The notes under the pieces are model-generated. The model made no database searches. It was not told the DNA's origin and saw only the letters and a program-made list of their open reading frames with translations. Positions 22,990 to 34,013 of a stretch of DNA of 64,000 bases are shown here, one piece after another. The DNA comes from Nicotiana tabacum. Taxonomy: Eukaryota > Streptophyta > Magnoliopsida > Solanales > Solanaceae. Every line of letters begins with the position of its first letter. Positions within the stretch are counted from its first letter, which is position 1. The stretch is from NCBI RefSeq assembly GCF_000715075.1, contig NC_134089.1, forward strand, positions 103,299,157 through 103,363,156, written 5' to 3'. Made by a program: the position numbers and the translations under genes.

Positions 22990-24352
22990 AGAAGTAATGT
23001 CTCAACTTCTACGCTACCCAAGTCAAAGCACAACAGGTGCATTCCAACAAAGAATATTGGGCCTCGTATGGGGTGAACTTCTTACTAAGATAATAGATGA
23101 CTTGTTCCTTCCTCCCCGTTTCATCATGCTGCCCCAGAACGCAGCCAAAAGCCCAATCCAACACTGTGAGGTAGAGTAATAAGGGTCTACCTGGCTCGGG
23201 CGGGACTAAGACCGATGGTGTTGATCGGTACTCCTTGATTTTATCGAAGGCCTTTTGGCATTCATCAGTCCATTTGGTGGCGACGTCCTTCTTCAACATC
23301 TTAAAGATTGGCTCACAGATAATTGTAGACTGTGCTATGAATCGGCTGATATAGTTAAGCCTTCCCAAGAAACTTATCACATCCTTCTTGTTCTTTGGTG
23401 GTGGCAGTTCCTGAATAGCTTTGACTTTCGATGGATCCAGTTCTATTCCTCGGCAACTCATAATAAACCCAAGAAATTTCCCAGTAGGAACCCCAAATGA
23501 GCACTTTGCAGGGTTTAGTTTCAGGTTGTATCTCTGCAGTCTATTGAAGAACTTCCTTAGATCTTCCATGTGGTCAGTGGCCTTCTTGGATTTGATAATA
23601 ACATCATCCACATATACCTCTATCTCCTTGTGTATCATATCATGGAAAATGGTAGTCATGGCCCTCATATAGGTGGCCCCTGCATTCTTCAGGCCGAATG
23701 GCATCATCTTGTAACAGTACACTCTCCACGGCGTAATGAAAGTCATTTTCTCAACATCTTTCTCATCCATCCAGATTTGATAATAACCAGCGAAGTAATC
23801 TACAAATGGTTGTAGCTCATGCTTGGCGCAATTGTCAATCAGGATGTGTATATTTAGTAAAGGGAAGTCATCTTTCGGACTAGCCCGGTTGAGACCCCAC
23901 TAGTGGACACAGACTATGACCTTCCCATCCTTCTTTGGTACTGGCACAATGTTGGCTAACCATGTCGGGTATTCTACTACCCTGAGAACCTTAGCTTTGA
24001 TCTACTTGTTGACTTCTTCTTTGATTTTCAACATCATATCAAGCTTGCACTTTCTAAGCTTTTGCTTTACCGGTGGACACATTGGATCGGTTGGAAGTTT
24101 GTGAGCCACAATGGATGTACTTAGACCAGTCATGTCATCATATGACCAGGCGAATATGTCCACATACTCCTTTAGAAATTCTGTATATTCTTTCTTTACT
24201 GCATCTCCCAGGTTGACAATTTCGGTCTCATCCGGGTTGGACTTAGGTCTGTTCTCAAAATTCTCAACTTCTTTGACAATCTCGTCAGGTATGTCATCTT
24301 CCTCTGAATCCATGTTTGTTTGTTGCATTGTCTCATTGCATGTTACAGTCAT
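22990..24352 (-). pseudogene. pol: E2 reverse transcriptase and first RNase H
   Basis: The frame 24002-24352 begins in the acidic linker and holds FLKEYVDIFAWSYDDMTGL and LRKCKLDMML, then ends at TAG (24002-24004). Stretches without a clean frame carry LNRASPKDDFPL in sense. The frame 23009-23770 is 253 codons: MTFITPWRVYCYKMMPFGLK, catalytic YVDD in VYVDDVIIKS, LGFIMSCRGIELDPSK, then RNase H start FGCVLGQHDETGRKEQVIYYLSKK. It stops at TAG just after ALTWVA, where E0 has CAG. Only a few changes separate it from a working frame, so it decayed less than E0 and E1. Confidence 0.9.
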
Positions 24353-24556
24353 TGGTTCATCAAGATAAGTAATAGTAATGTTGTATAGATAGCAATAAAT
24401 ATTAATTTATAAGAAAAATCAAACATGTTTTTGATAGATTGAATAAATGTTTTGAACACCGAAGATCTTATTGCGGGAATTGAAAAGTGCGAAAAGAAAA
24501 TCATTTAGTAAATAAAATAGTGAATAATGCTTGTTTTAGCCTTGCTACCCCGAGGC

Positions 24557-25251
24557 TCATCGTGTTTTGGCTGTCTTGACAGTCAAATTCTTGATATGTG
24601 CCCCTCTACTCACAGCCTGTATGGAAAGGCCTTCCTCCCCCTCCTCCTCGAGAATAATGCAACAGTCCATATCATTTTCCTCTAGAAGTAAGATTTTTAC
24701 TATCGTAAGTGCCTCTTCTTCATCTGGCCCATAAATAATGTCAGTCTGTTGGAAAGTCTGCTCCAGATGCGGTATTGGCTGCTCTAGCGGATAGTAAGGA
24801 CCGTGCCATGGTGGCGACCAGTTATTGAATTCTTCCCAGGTGTATTCATATCCCAAACCAAAGGTAGTGCCATGTTTCTTGAGTTTTATGGGTTTAGAGA
24901 TTCCTTGGAGGTTCTTGCCGAGCCCTTTGCCAGGTTCGTACCCACTCCAACTCAGTATATACTCTTAATTTTGCTATCCCACCATTTGTATTTGTCGATA
25001 GAATTGACCCGCTCAATGTTGTGGTATGTTTCTCCACCCAGCTTCCTTCTTCCCTCGATCGCCGGAATGGTCTGGCGACTGTATATAGGGTTGCTACCAT
25101 CGCCGTGAATGATCCCTTCCTGGTGATTCCATTCGATCTTTACTTCCTAATGCAGCGTTGATGCTACGGCCCTAGCAGCATAAATCCATGGTCATCCTAG
25201 CAGCAAGTTGTAAGACACTGGTACATCTATCACCTGGAAATCGACCTCGAA
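24557..25251 (-). pseudogene. E2 linker between protease and RT
   Basis: The frame 24557-24856 reads through YEYTWEEFNNWSPPWHGPYY and an acidic tail (EEEALTIVKILLLEENDMD). The upstream part to 25251 has stops and includes matches to the E1 protease end. It has no known motif. About 200 non-coding bases follow before the RT frame. In Ogre elements an intron lies between protease and RT; a GGGGTAGCAAG donor-like string (near 24545) fits, but I see no clear acceptor. Confidence 0.6.
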
Positions 25252-25683
25252 CTAGGTCGGTCCCATCTGCAAACATAGAATAATCTCACCAATGGTGGAT
25301 TTCTGAGAACCATCGAAGACTTTCACATTGATTGCTCCATCCTTTATCTCGTACAACCCTTTACCTAATTTCTTGAGTGTTACCAGTGGACAAATGTTAA
25401 GACTGGAACCTCCATCGATTAGGATTCTGGTGATGAAATAATCTTCACATTGCATGGTGATCTACAGTGTCTTGTTGTGCCCCAGCCCTTCAGGTGGCAG
25501 CTCGTCTTTATGAAAGGTGATCTTATGGCTTTCCAGGACTTGTCCTACCATATTATCCATTTCCCCACTGGTGATGTTACTTGGTACGTATGCTTCATTT
25601 AGCACCTTCAACAAAGCATTCTTGTGCATCTCAGAATTTTGCAGCAAGGAGAGAATGGATATTTGTGTTGGCATCTTGTTCAA
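25252..25683 (-). pseudogene. pro: E2 retropepsin-like protease region
   Basis: Two frames: 25462-25683 (LQNSEMHKNALLKVLNEAYV and VGQVLESHKITFHKDELPPEG) and 25252-25455 (TRILIDGGSSLNICPLVTLK, then LCLQMGPT). They are in the same frame but separated by stops in the short gap between. The catalytic Asp and following GGSS are kept. The frame stops before the WFDVEFQ stretch seen in E0. Confidence 0.85.
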
Positions 25684-28127
25684 CTGGTCGATGACCGAAT
25701 ATTCCTTGGCCTATATTTTCCTCCAAAGGTCGTTCGAACCTGTCTCAATAAGGGGCAGCCGATTGGAGCTTGCTTACTTGACTCAGCCAGATGTTCAAGA
25801 GTATAGACTCTACCAGTTCTTGTCATACCCTGTGCTGTGACAAATTCTTCAACCTTGACCCTACCTTTCTTTCTCACCTCGGCTGTATAGTCCCAGGGTA
25901 CAACATTTGTATTGAATGGTGACATGGTTGACATCGCCACTAGGATCCGCGCGGCTATCCTCACTTCGAATGGAACATGTGCCTTTGGTGGCAAGAATGC
26001 AACCTCAAATGGTGCGGGTGCATTTGCCGGAGACACGAATTCAACCTCAATTGGTACCGGTGTCTTTGCAGATAGTGATGCTTCAAACTCAAAAGGTACA
26101 GACATATTCACCTCAACTTCCTCAGATGGTTGGATCTGGACTATGATTTGATTGAGAGTAATTGTTGGTTTCTTCGGGTCATCGCCTTCCATGATCAATC
26201 CGATTGATCCCTCGGGATCCCAGTCATCTTCTACTTCAATTATGTGGACACCTCCACCCTTATGGTCTGGCAGAGGGTTGTTGCAGACGTTTGGAGAGGG
26301 TTCCTTTACAACAATGATCTTGTTATCAATCAAAGACTGCATCTTGTCTTTCAAGGAGCGACATTCATCGATGGTGTACCCTTTCATGCCGGAGTGGTAT
26401 GCACAAGACTTGTTTGGGTTAACCCACTGAGAAGGATTCTTGGGTGCTACAGCAGGGATGGGGGTGACATAACTAGCAGCTTTGAGCCTCTCATACAGCT
26501 GGTCGATAGGTTCAGCGATGGATGTATATTGCTTTGGAGGTTTGTGGTCAAAATTAGGTCGGGGTCTAGGGAAATTTTGGTGGGCAGGGGGTGATTAGTA
26601 ATGGGATGGTTGAGCATTATAAGTTTGGTAGACATGAGCGGGTTGGGAGTATATGGGTGAAGTAGGTTGATATGTAGGAGGTGGAGATGACTAATAAGTT
26701 GGTGGCGGAGCTTGGTATGAGGGTGAGGGTGCCTGGTAATTTGGGGTTGGCTAATATGTGAGTGGAGGTGTTGGGTAAGATTGATATTTAAGGGAAGACT
26801 TGGTCCTTTGTGTAACCATCATAGCCCTTACGTCCCTTTTCTTGGACACACCATTGGACTATAAAGCCTTATTTGTAGCTTGCAAGGCTTCGAAGTTTAT
26901 AACCATACCACTTTTAATACATTCTTCGATTCTTCCACCTAGTTTGATGATGTTGGAGAACTTGTGGTTCTCAATCATCATCAGTTGTTCATAGTACTGC
27001 GGGTCTTAAACTCGGACAAAGAACTTGTTCATTTGCTCCTCTTCTTATTAGCAGCTTCGGACCTCTAGCGAGTAGCATACTCGCGAAATATATCTGTGGG
27101 TTTCTTCTTCAAATTCTGTATATAGAACATATCTGGTGCGTTCTCTGTATTAAACCTGAATCTGTCCATAAATTCAGACGCCATGCCTACCCAACTTGAC
27201 CACTTCTTGGGATCTTGGCTGATGTACCAAGACAATGCATCTCCTTTCAAACTCCTCATGAACAGCTTTATGCGGATCCTTTCATCCTTCCATACTCCAA
27301 CCAGCTTGTCGCAATATGTTCTCGGATGGACCATTGGATCACCCGTACCATCAAATATTTTGAACTTAGGAGGTTTGTACCCCTCAGGCAGTTCGACATC
27401 AGGCTATATGCAAAGATCCTCAGAGTTCAGCCCCTCGATTCTTTTGCTTCCTTCAATGCCCTGAATCCGGCTGGTCAGTTTATTAAGTTCCTTGGCCAAG
27501 TTCTTGATAATCATATCCTTTTCATTAGACTCAGGTGTTCATGAGATAGGTTGGGTGGAGTGTGGCATGGTCTCCACGTAGATAGTAGTGTTATGGTGTC
27601 CTGGTGTATGGGTGTGGAAATGGTCGTTTGTGGAGTTTTGAGGTTCTGGGATGAGTAGTGGAGTGTTGTTTGGGTTATGGCAGGTGTTACATTGGTTCTT
27701 TGGTAGAGTAATGTGATGGTGAGGAGCAGGATGATTTTGTTGTTTTTAGAATATTTTGAGGAGGTGTGGGGTTTTGAGTGTTGGGAAAGTTGATATCTGG
27801 GGTGCTGAGGGAAAATGACAGGCATGCCAAATTACGAACCTGATCGAGTTCTTCTTGGAATTTCAACAGTTTCTATTCAAGTTGTGACACGTTCTCGTTA
27901 GGAACCCGAATACCCTGGCCATCAGTGGCCTCTACCCGTTCAGATGTGTTCTCCTTCCTGATGTTGTTTAAATCTTCCATTTTATACTTGCCTTTGTTCT
28001 TGCCTTTTAGAGGGACTAAGAGGAGGAGTGAGTGGAGGGCCTTTGGATCTTGTGAAATAAGATGATGATGCCAGAATGCACGAACTAACCTTTGGGGAGG
28101 GGGAATAATAAGAAAAAATAAAAACAA
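25684..28127 (-). pseudogene. gag: E2 gag, degraded
   Basis: The N-terminal frame 27873-28127 holds MEDLNNIRKENTSERVEAT. A proline- and asparagine-rich part (27511-27825) is out of frame. The gag core, 27065-27334, holds RTYCDKLVGVWKDERIRI and MRSLKGDALSWYISQDP, typical of the plant gypsy gag domain. The C-terminal frame 25680-26387 starts MKGYTIDECRSLKDKMQSLI, passes a degenerate P/V/E-rich repeat (FEVEF-type units), and ends MTRTGRVYTLEHLAESSKQ before the protease. Stops at several places separate these frames. No zinc knuckle CCHC is present. Product would be the particle protein. Confidence 0.85.
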
Positions 28128-28139
28128 AAGGTAATCAAG

Positions 28140-28716
28140 TCAGTGAAGATTATAAAAAGTATTGCAATATTTGAACACATAGTGCGGGAATGTAAAGCGT
28201 GCCCTAATTTGGGAACCTCTTTGTGTCTGAGGTAGGCCTAGCGACAGATAGATTTGGAGAACTTAAAATGCTAAATGCCTCATTTTATTGATAAAAATAG
28301 ACGAATCCCAAAAATGACACTAAATAAACAAGAAATAAAAGTCACTAATGGTAATTGGCCTTATTACATTCGTAAAGCGAAAAAGTAAATTCCTATCTAT
28401 TTGGTCCCAGAAGGACCTTCCTCAGGTTGAATGTTCTCGTTGATCAAATCCTCCAATTCGCGTAGGTTCACCTGTAAAAATGCCTTTACCAAATGTTCTC
28501 CTTCATTTCCCTCAGCGTCCTAGCAATTGGCGACTCTCTTCCTCACCTTTCCTTCCAATTCCAACAGGTTGTATTCCAGATATTCCAGTTTTTGTTGGAT
28601 TTGGCGGCCCTCTCTTTCCATTCATTGATTTGGTCATTTGATGGAAAATTCCTCCACCAGTCTAGCAAGAGTGATGGTGTGCTAACCATACCGAAGTTGG
28701 GGACCTCGTTCTTCAT
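28140..28716 (-). pseudogene. E2 ORF1 remnant with spacer before gag
   Basis: In sense this starts at ATG (28714-28716) directly after an acceptor-like CTTTTGTTTTTACAG, with codons MKNEVPNFGMVSTPSLLL matching the start of ORF1 in E1. At about 28630 it jumps to the C-terminal part of ORF1 (matching E1 from 36845 leftward). About 1.26 kb, the entire domain body, is missing. The remainder to 28140 matches the ORF1 tail and spacer. Confidence 0.7.
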
Positions 28717-28719
28717 TTT

Positions 28720-31700
28720 CTGTAAAAACAAAAGGGTTAGACCTTACCCCCACCAGACTCGACTATTTAACATCAACAATAAGCATGAAGCATTTAATTC
28801 TCCAAATAAATGCACAAAACGTGATGATGTTCGTTTGGGTTTAGGGAAACCCAGTGGACCTTTGGACCAGACTATCTTAAAGGATCATTATGTGGACAAC
28901 ATAACTGACCCGATTAGATTTGACCATGATGCATGCACAATTTAAATAGAGTAAGGTTTCTAGGTTTGACCATGATGCATGCACAACTCAAGGGGAAGGC
29001 ACGGAACTGTCGACTGCACCGTTGATTGACTAGTTTTACTGCAAATAAGCCTTTCCGAATTTAGGGGGTAATGATATAGGAAGAGCGCAACCACTCATCA
29101 AGCGTTGCTATAGTATTTGTTTGGCACGAGTGGAGTATGATGTTGAGCATGATTATGCAATAATTAAAAGCATGTTGACATGTATTTGCACGTTAAGAAA
29201 GCGATAAATATAGCAGTTTCATAATTTAAAGTAGTTATAAAGGAAGGAAACAAGAAAGATGTGTCAGTTTTGCCTTTGAAGAATAAATTAAATGCTTAAA
29301 GGAATTAAACAAATAATTACACATAGGAAGGGTACGAATTCACAAAAGCGGTATGAAATTGTAAAAGCCTAAATATCCCTAGCAGATGACATTTGGTTGG
29401 GACAACTCTTTCCTTTTGGAAAGGGGGTTGCATTTTTGGAGAGTCGCCACCTAACGATTTTAAGGTGTGTTAGGGCACCTATAGGGTTTAGTTAAAACTA
29501 CGTTTTGTAACAAGAGATAGGGTAAGGGCTTGAAATTATCCTAAGGGAAGGTATTAGGCACCCCTCAGGATCCACTAGTGTGGTTCTCGGCCAGACAGTT
29601 TTTTGTGAATTTTTACAAGTATGGCTCAAATAGTAGGGGATTTAAATTTAAATACACAGGTGCTTCAAGACAATTAGTGAAAAGCGAAATTTTGATAAGA
29701 ATTACAATCTAAGCAGGCTTATGAATGTAAGGGGTGTGTCCTAGGTTAGTTTATAATATGGATCACATCAATGCAATACCCGGTATGACACTCCTCAAAG
29801 AGGGGCTACACGTGGTATTAACGCACCGGTTATCATATCCATATCTACCCTTTCCCACCCCATGAAGGTAACTAAAGCGAGGGTTGGTCTCGACCCCTAT
29901 TGCATGCTGTTACTCGTCTTTTCCTATCAGTCCGGGAGGAATTTAGGACTCATATCTTATAAGAAGGAAGTTCTAGGCAGACCCTCAGGTTTAAAGGCAA
30001 AATACTAAGGCGGCATACAATGATAAGTAGGACTTCAATTAAGGGGAGCAGGGAAGGCAAACGAAAGGCTCAAATATACCTCCACAGGTAATGTACATAA
30101 ACAACATGACTCATACACAATTAAAGTCTGAATTTAAATCCTATGCATGGTAAATAAGTGATAACAGCAGAACCAGATTTATTATATGACTAAGAAAAGA
30201 CGTCTGAATCAAGATTGTCTACTGATTTTAACAGTTGATAATTAAACACTAATCACAGAGATGGTTCTGGTTTTATTTAAAGTTATTACCTAAGGCTTGC
30301 CTAGGCATAAAAGAGTATGCAGCAGTTATTCAGAATTATTAAAACAGCGTGGAAATTACTTTAACCTAAGAGCATGTTGTTCTAGTTGATATGAATGCGG
30401 AGATTATTACTAGTTATATTCAGAAAAAACATCACAAGGTGAAATTAATACTTTATTACCTTTTCATGAATCGGTAATTAACTAGGTGCTTTAAACAAAA
30501 TGCAAATCGGATCCTAGAACATGATATCTAATATGCACATGCAAATGGCAGGATTGTCAAAAAGAACAGAATCCCTAAGGCATGATTTCTAAATGCACTC
30601 AAGAGTTGCAGAATTATTAAATTAAGACTTCTGAAAGTACGAGAGTAACAACATTTAGGCCAATGTTGTTATCGTCCTAGGAGCAGAATTTCTAAGTGAT
30701 AGGCATAAAACAAGGATTAGCAAGAAACATAGGACCTAAGAGCATGATTTCTAATGCATGTATGAACCCTAAGCATGGTTTCTAATGCGCAATTAGGAAT
30801 GTAACCCTAATAACATATTTTCTACCCTTGACAACTATAGCACGCATACCCCATATCTTTTCACTAGCCAACCCTAATACTTGTTTACAACAGGTTATTA
30901 TAGACCAACATCGAAATGAATTACATAAGTAGCAATGAAAAATAAGAAGTTACACTATAGGAAGCCTGATTAGGACATCCTCTCTGAGTTATATAATCAA
31001 TCACCTCAAGTTCCAAGATGGTTTCATAGCTTTTCCTCATATCTAGGTATGTTAGAGTTCCCTAAGGACCTCAAGGATCCCCGACAGTGCTCACACCCAG
31101 ATTTTATAGCCAAGACGGAGTAAGTACAGTGTGGAAAGGCCAGCTTTCATGTGTCCAAGTTCATAGGGAACTCAAGGGTCCCAAAGTAAGGCCCACACAA
31201 AAGTGGCAGAACCTAGTGTTCTAAGAGTATAGTGAAAGTGCAGGACACATGTTTGAAAGGAGTTTGTTTAAAAACTGGACTGACAGGTCCATTTTGAAAG
31301 CAATCAATAATGAAATGGTTGAAAGCAGTTGTATTGGTAAGACAAAGTTCAAACACTTCAGGGTACGACCGCACACAGCAAGTGAATGAATTCAGTAATC
31401 ACATATAGAGGTAAAAGAGGATTTAGGGATACATATATATTGACTATAGACACCTGACCTCAGCAGGAGTATTAGGACTGGTATGGACATGCTCAGAGAT
31501 AGTTAGACATTGGCACAATCACAAACCAATCATGAACACATAAAGGAGGGATAGGTAATTTGGGATTCACAAAGTGGTAAGTGCACAGTAGGTAAAAGAA
31601 TACAATCATATAGGCATGCTTGAATTATATGAATTTAAAGGGAGGGGAATCATATCAGTATGCTTAGATACAAACTTTACAACAGGACCACAAGTAAACG

Positions 31701-31778
31701 CAGGCCAGAAATAAATGAAACTGAAGCAGGAATAGTAATATGTTGTTGTTGAGGCTTTAAATTAAACTAGGACATACC
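28720..31778 (-). other. Candidate leader intron of E2
   Basis: The donor CTG|GTATGT in LTR L3 (plus 31771-31778) is 163 nt below the TATA box. The acceptor CTTTTGTTTTTACAG ends at 28720, four bases before the ORF1 ATG. Splicing would remove most of R-U5, the PBS and the 5' UTR. Both sites are also present in E1. Inference from sequence only. Confidence 0.4.
28723..29387 (-). other. E2 5' untranslated region
   Basis: Non-coding sequence between the damaged PBS and ORF1, matching E1 38199-38897. It contains AGACTATCTTAAAGGATC-like and GACCATGATGCATGCACAA repeats (two copies, 28920-28985). A PBS remnant TCCCTAGCAGA lies at 29376-29386. Confidence 0.65.
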
Positions 31779-34013
31779 AGTGAAGATAGAGGTAAACAAA
31801 ATGAAGGAACCAAGGTTTATAGATGATTAGCCTTGGCTTGCAACCGGCCGATAGTAGTAGAATAACACAGAATTTTTCTTTAAGTAAGAGAGGGGTTTTT
31901 GAAAGCCAAGTCTGGTGTCTTGTTAATGAAAGACTTAGGGTATTTATAGCTTTGAAAAATAGGTAGAAAAAATGAGATAACAAGTAAAGGTTTAGCACAG
32001 TTATGGAAGTAATCACAATTAGAATCTAATTAATACAAGTACTCCCCGTTAATCAAGGAATTACAGCTTAAACGGATACTAACAGGGATAATTAAGGAAA
32101 GAAAATCAGTTTGAGAAAGATTGGTTTTTACTAAATAAGGGGTAGTAAAAGTATAGAGCATAGGATTGAGTCTAAGTACAAAATATATTAATTTGAGGAA
32201 AGGATTCAGCAAGAATGAAGCACCACATCAAATAAGGGAATGGAATCAATCAACTTAAACAAACGAGTAAAATTGTAGGGGTGTATAAGAAAACCTTGTA
32301 ATCAAACTGGAATTTAAGGAAATCAGGATCTATCAAGAGGGAGTCATGATTCTGCATTTCGACATATAAATAGAGAAGAATGCATAGGCGTATCAGATAT
32401 GCAAGGTCAGCCATATCGATAAAAAGAAGCAAGAGATTAACAAACTAGATGAACACAAGCATACTGAAGTGACACGAGTAGGCTAAGGACCAAAAGGAAC
32501 CCACTCGAAGCATGGTAATCAACAGAAACTTAACAAAGTCAAGTAGTCATGGCTACACATAGAACCAGAGTGAAGAAACCAATCTAACACACGACAACAG
32601 GTAAAGAAGGTCAGTAAGAACTTAGAATCAATCAAGATAAAAGACAGCCAAGATAAAGGAGAGGTCAAGATAAACAAAGAAAAGGGTATAATCATAAAGA
32701 AATCGATCGAATCAAATAAACAAAGATAGTTCTAGAACCCCAGATAAAATCAGAATAATTAGGATTTTCAACGTGATGAATCTGGTAGAAGAAAAACATA
32801 AATAAACCGTTTAAATATAGTAAAAACATATGATAGTACTAAAAATCAAAGGAGAGGTCATAAAAAGGGGTTAAGAAACCCTAGTCTTGAAGACGAAAAG
32901 TCACTTTGAAAAAAGCGGGACAAAACCTTTGAGAAAAACACCAAAAGCCCATGATATACACAGATCTAAAAGAAAATGGGAAAATCTTTAGAGTTAGGGT
33001 TTCGGACAACCCAGAGAAGTTGAGAAAACCTTAAAATGTTATCGGTTTTAGCCGGAAGAGTCATAGATCTTATTCGAACGGCCATGGATGGCCGGAAAAA
33101 GGCATGAGAAAACATGGGAGGCGAGTGAACCACCTATGGTTCACTTGAAGGCCTCAAAATGATGACACACGTTCAAGAGGGAGACAAAAGGCTGGTAGGT
33201 GGCGAGAACACCATGGATTCCGGCAAGGAGATGGCCGGAGAATGTGGATAAGGTACATCTGAAAGGATGGGATAAGAGAAGGTTCTAGAGAGAACCAGAG
33301 ATAGAGAGAGGGATATGAGAGACCAGTTGAGAGAGAATGAGAGGGGGAAATAAGAGATAGGGGGTAGTCTTTAGGGTTTAATATGGTAAGAGTGAATCCG
33401 GACCGTTGATCAAAATTTATCAACGGCCAGGATTAACTCAGTTCTGGGCCAGCTATGGTTTGGGTTTAGGTTTGGATCCGGTGAGTTTTTTAATTGGGTT
33501 GGAGATCTGTGGGTTTAGGCTATAATTGAAAGCCAATTTTGGCTATAAGTTAAATAGCTAGTTTTTCCCTATTTAATTTATAGAAAATAGTAGATAATTC
33601 CTAAAAATAATTTAAAAATTCTAAAATGATTTATAATATATAATTAGTAATTTAAAAATAAACCATCCAATTTTATGCATATAAATATAATTAAATCTTA
33701 AAAGGGCTAATATTGCAATTATGTGCAATTTAGCTTTAAAAATACTAAATGTAATGATAAAAATATGTAAAAATTACATTATCTATATTTTGGCATAAAT
33801 ATTGAAATCCAATAGATGAATGATCAAAACAATAATTTTTGTAAATAATTATTGGGAATTTTATGGATAAAAAGGGAGAAAATAAATTAATTTAAACCTT
33901 TACAATTATGGAAAAAATAATAAAATCCTTGGACATGCTTATATATGCATATATATGCTATTTTGAAGGTATTTTGCATATTAAAATATATAGGGTAAAA
34001 TTGGGTATCAACA
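29388..34013 (-). repeat. LTR L3 (5' LTR of E2), 3' end deleted
   Basis: In sense it starts TGTTGATACCC at 34013. TATA box 31941-31948, leader hairpin 31830-31850, donor-like 31771-31778. Its last about 40 bases, including GTGCGACA, are missing, together with half of the PBS: the internal remnant TCCCTAGCAGA runs straight into the ACATTTGGTTGGG stretch found about 40 bases inside L2. Otherwise it aligns with L2 throughout, with scattered differences and small indels. Confidence 0.9.
31941..31948 (-). promoter_or_regulatory. TATA box of LTR L3 (E2 promoter)
   Basis: TATAAATA on the minus strand, 2.07 kb into the 5' LTR of E2. This is the copy that would drive the element transcript. Confidence 0.65.

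Larger units (their letters stand above)
14147..34013 (-). mobile_element. E2: full-length family A retrotransposon, minus strand, nested in E1
   Basis: E2 runs from 3' LTR 14147-18824 through internal 18825-29387 to 5' LTR 29388-34013, 19.9 kb. It carries gag, protease, RT, both RNase H domains and integrase. Each has a few stops or shifts, but it is the most complete pol in the window. Two lesions stand out: ORF1 has lost its core (about 28630), and the junction of 5' LTR and PBS is deleted. Its 3' hairpin array is of a different sequence type from those of E0 and E1. It is the innermost, so it inserted after E1. Confidence 0.92.
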
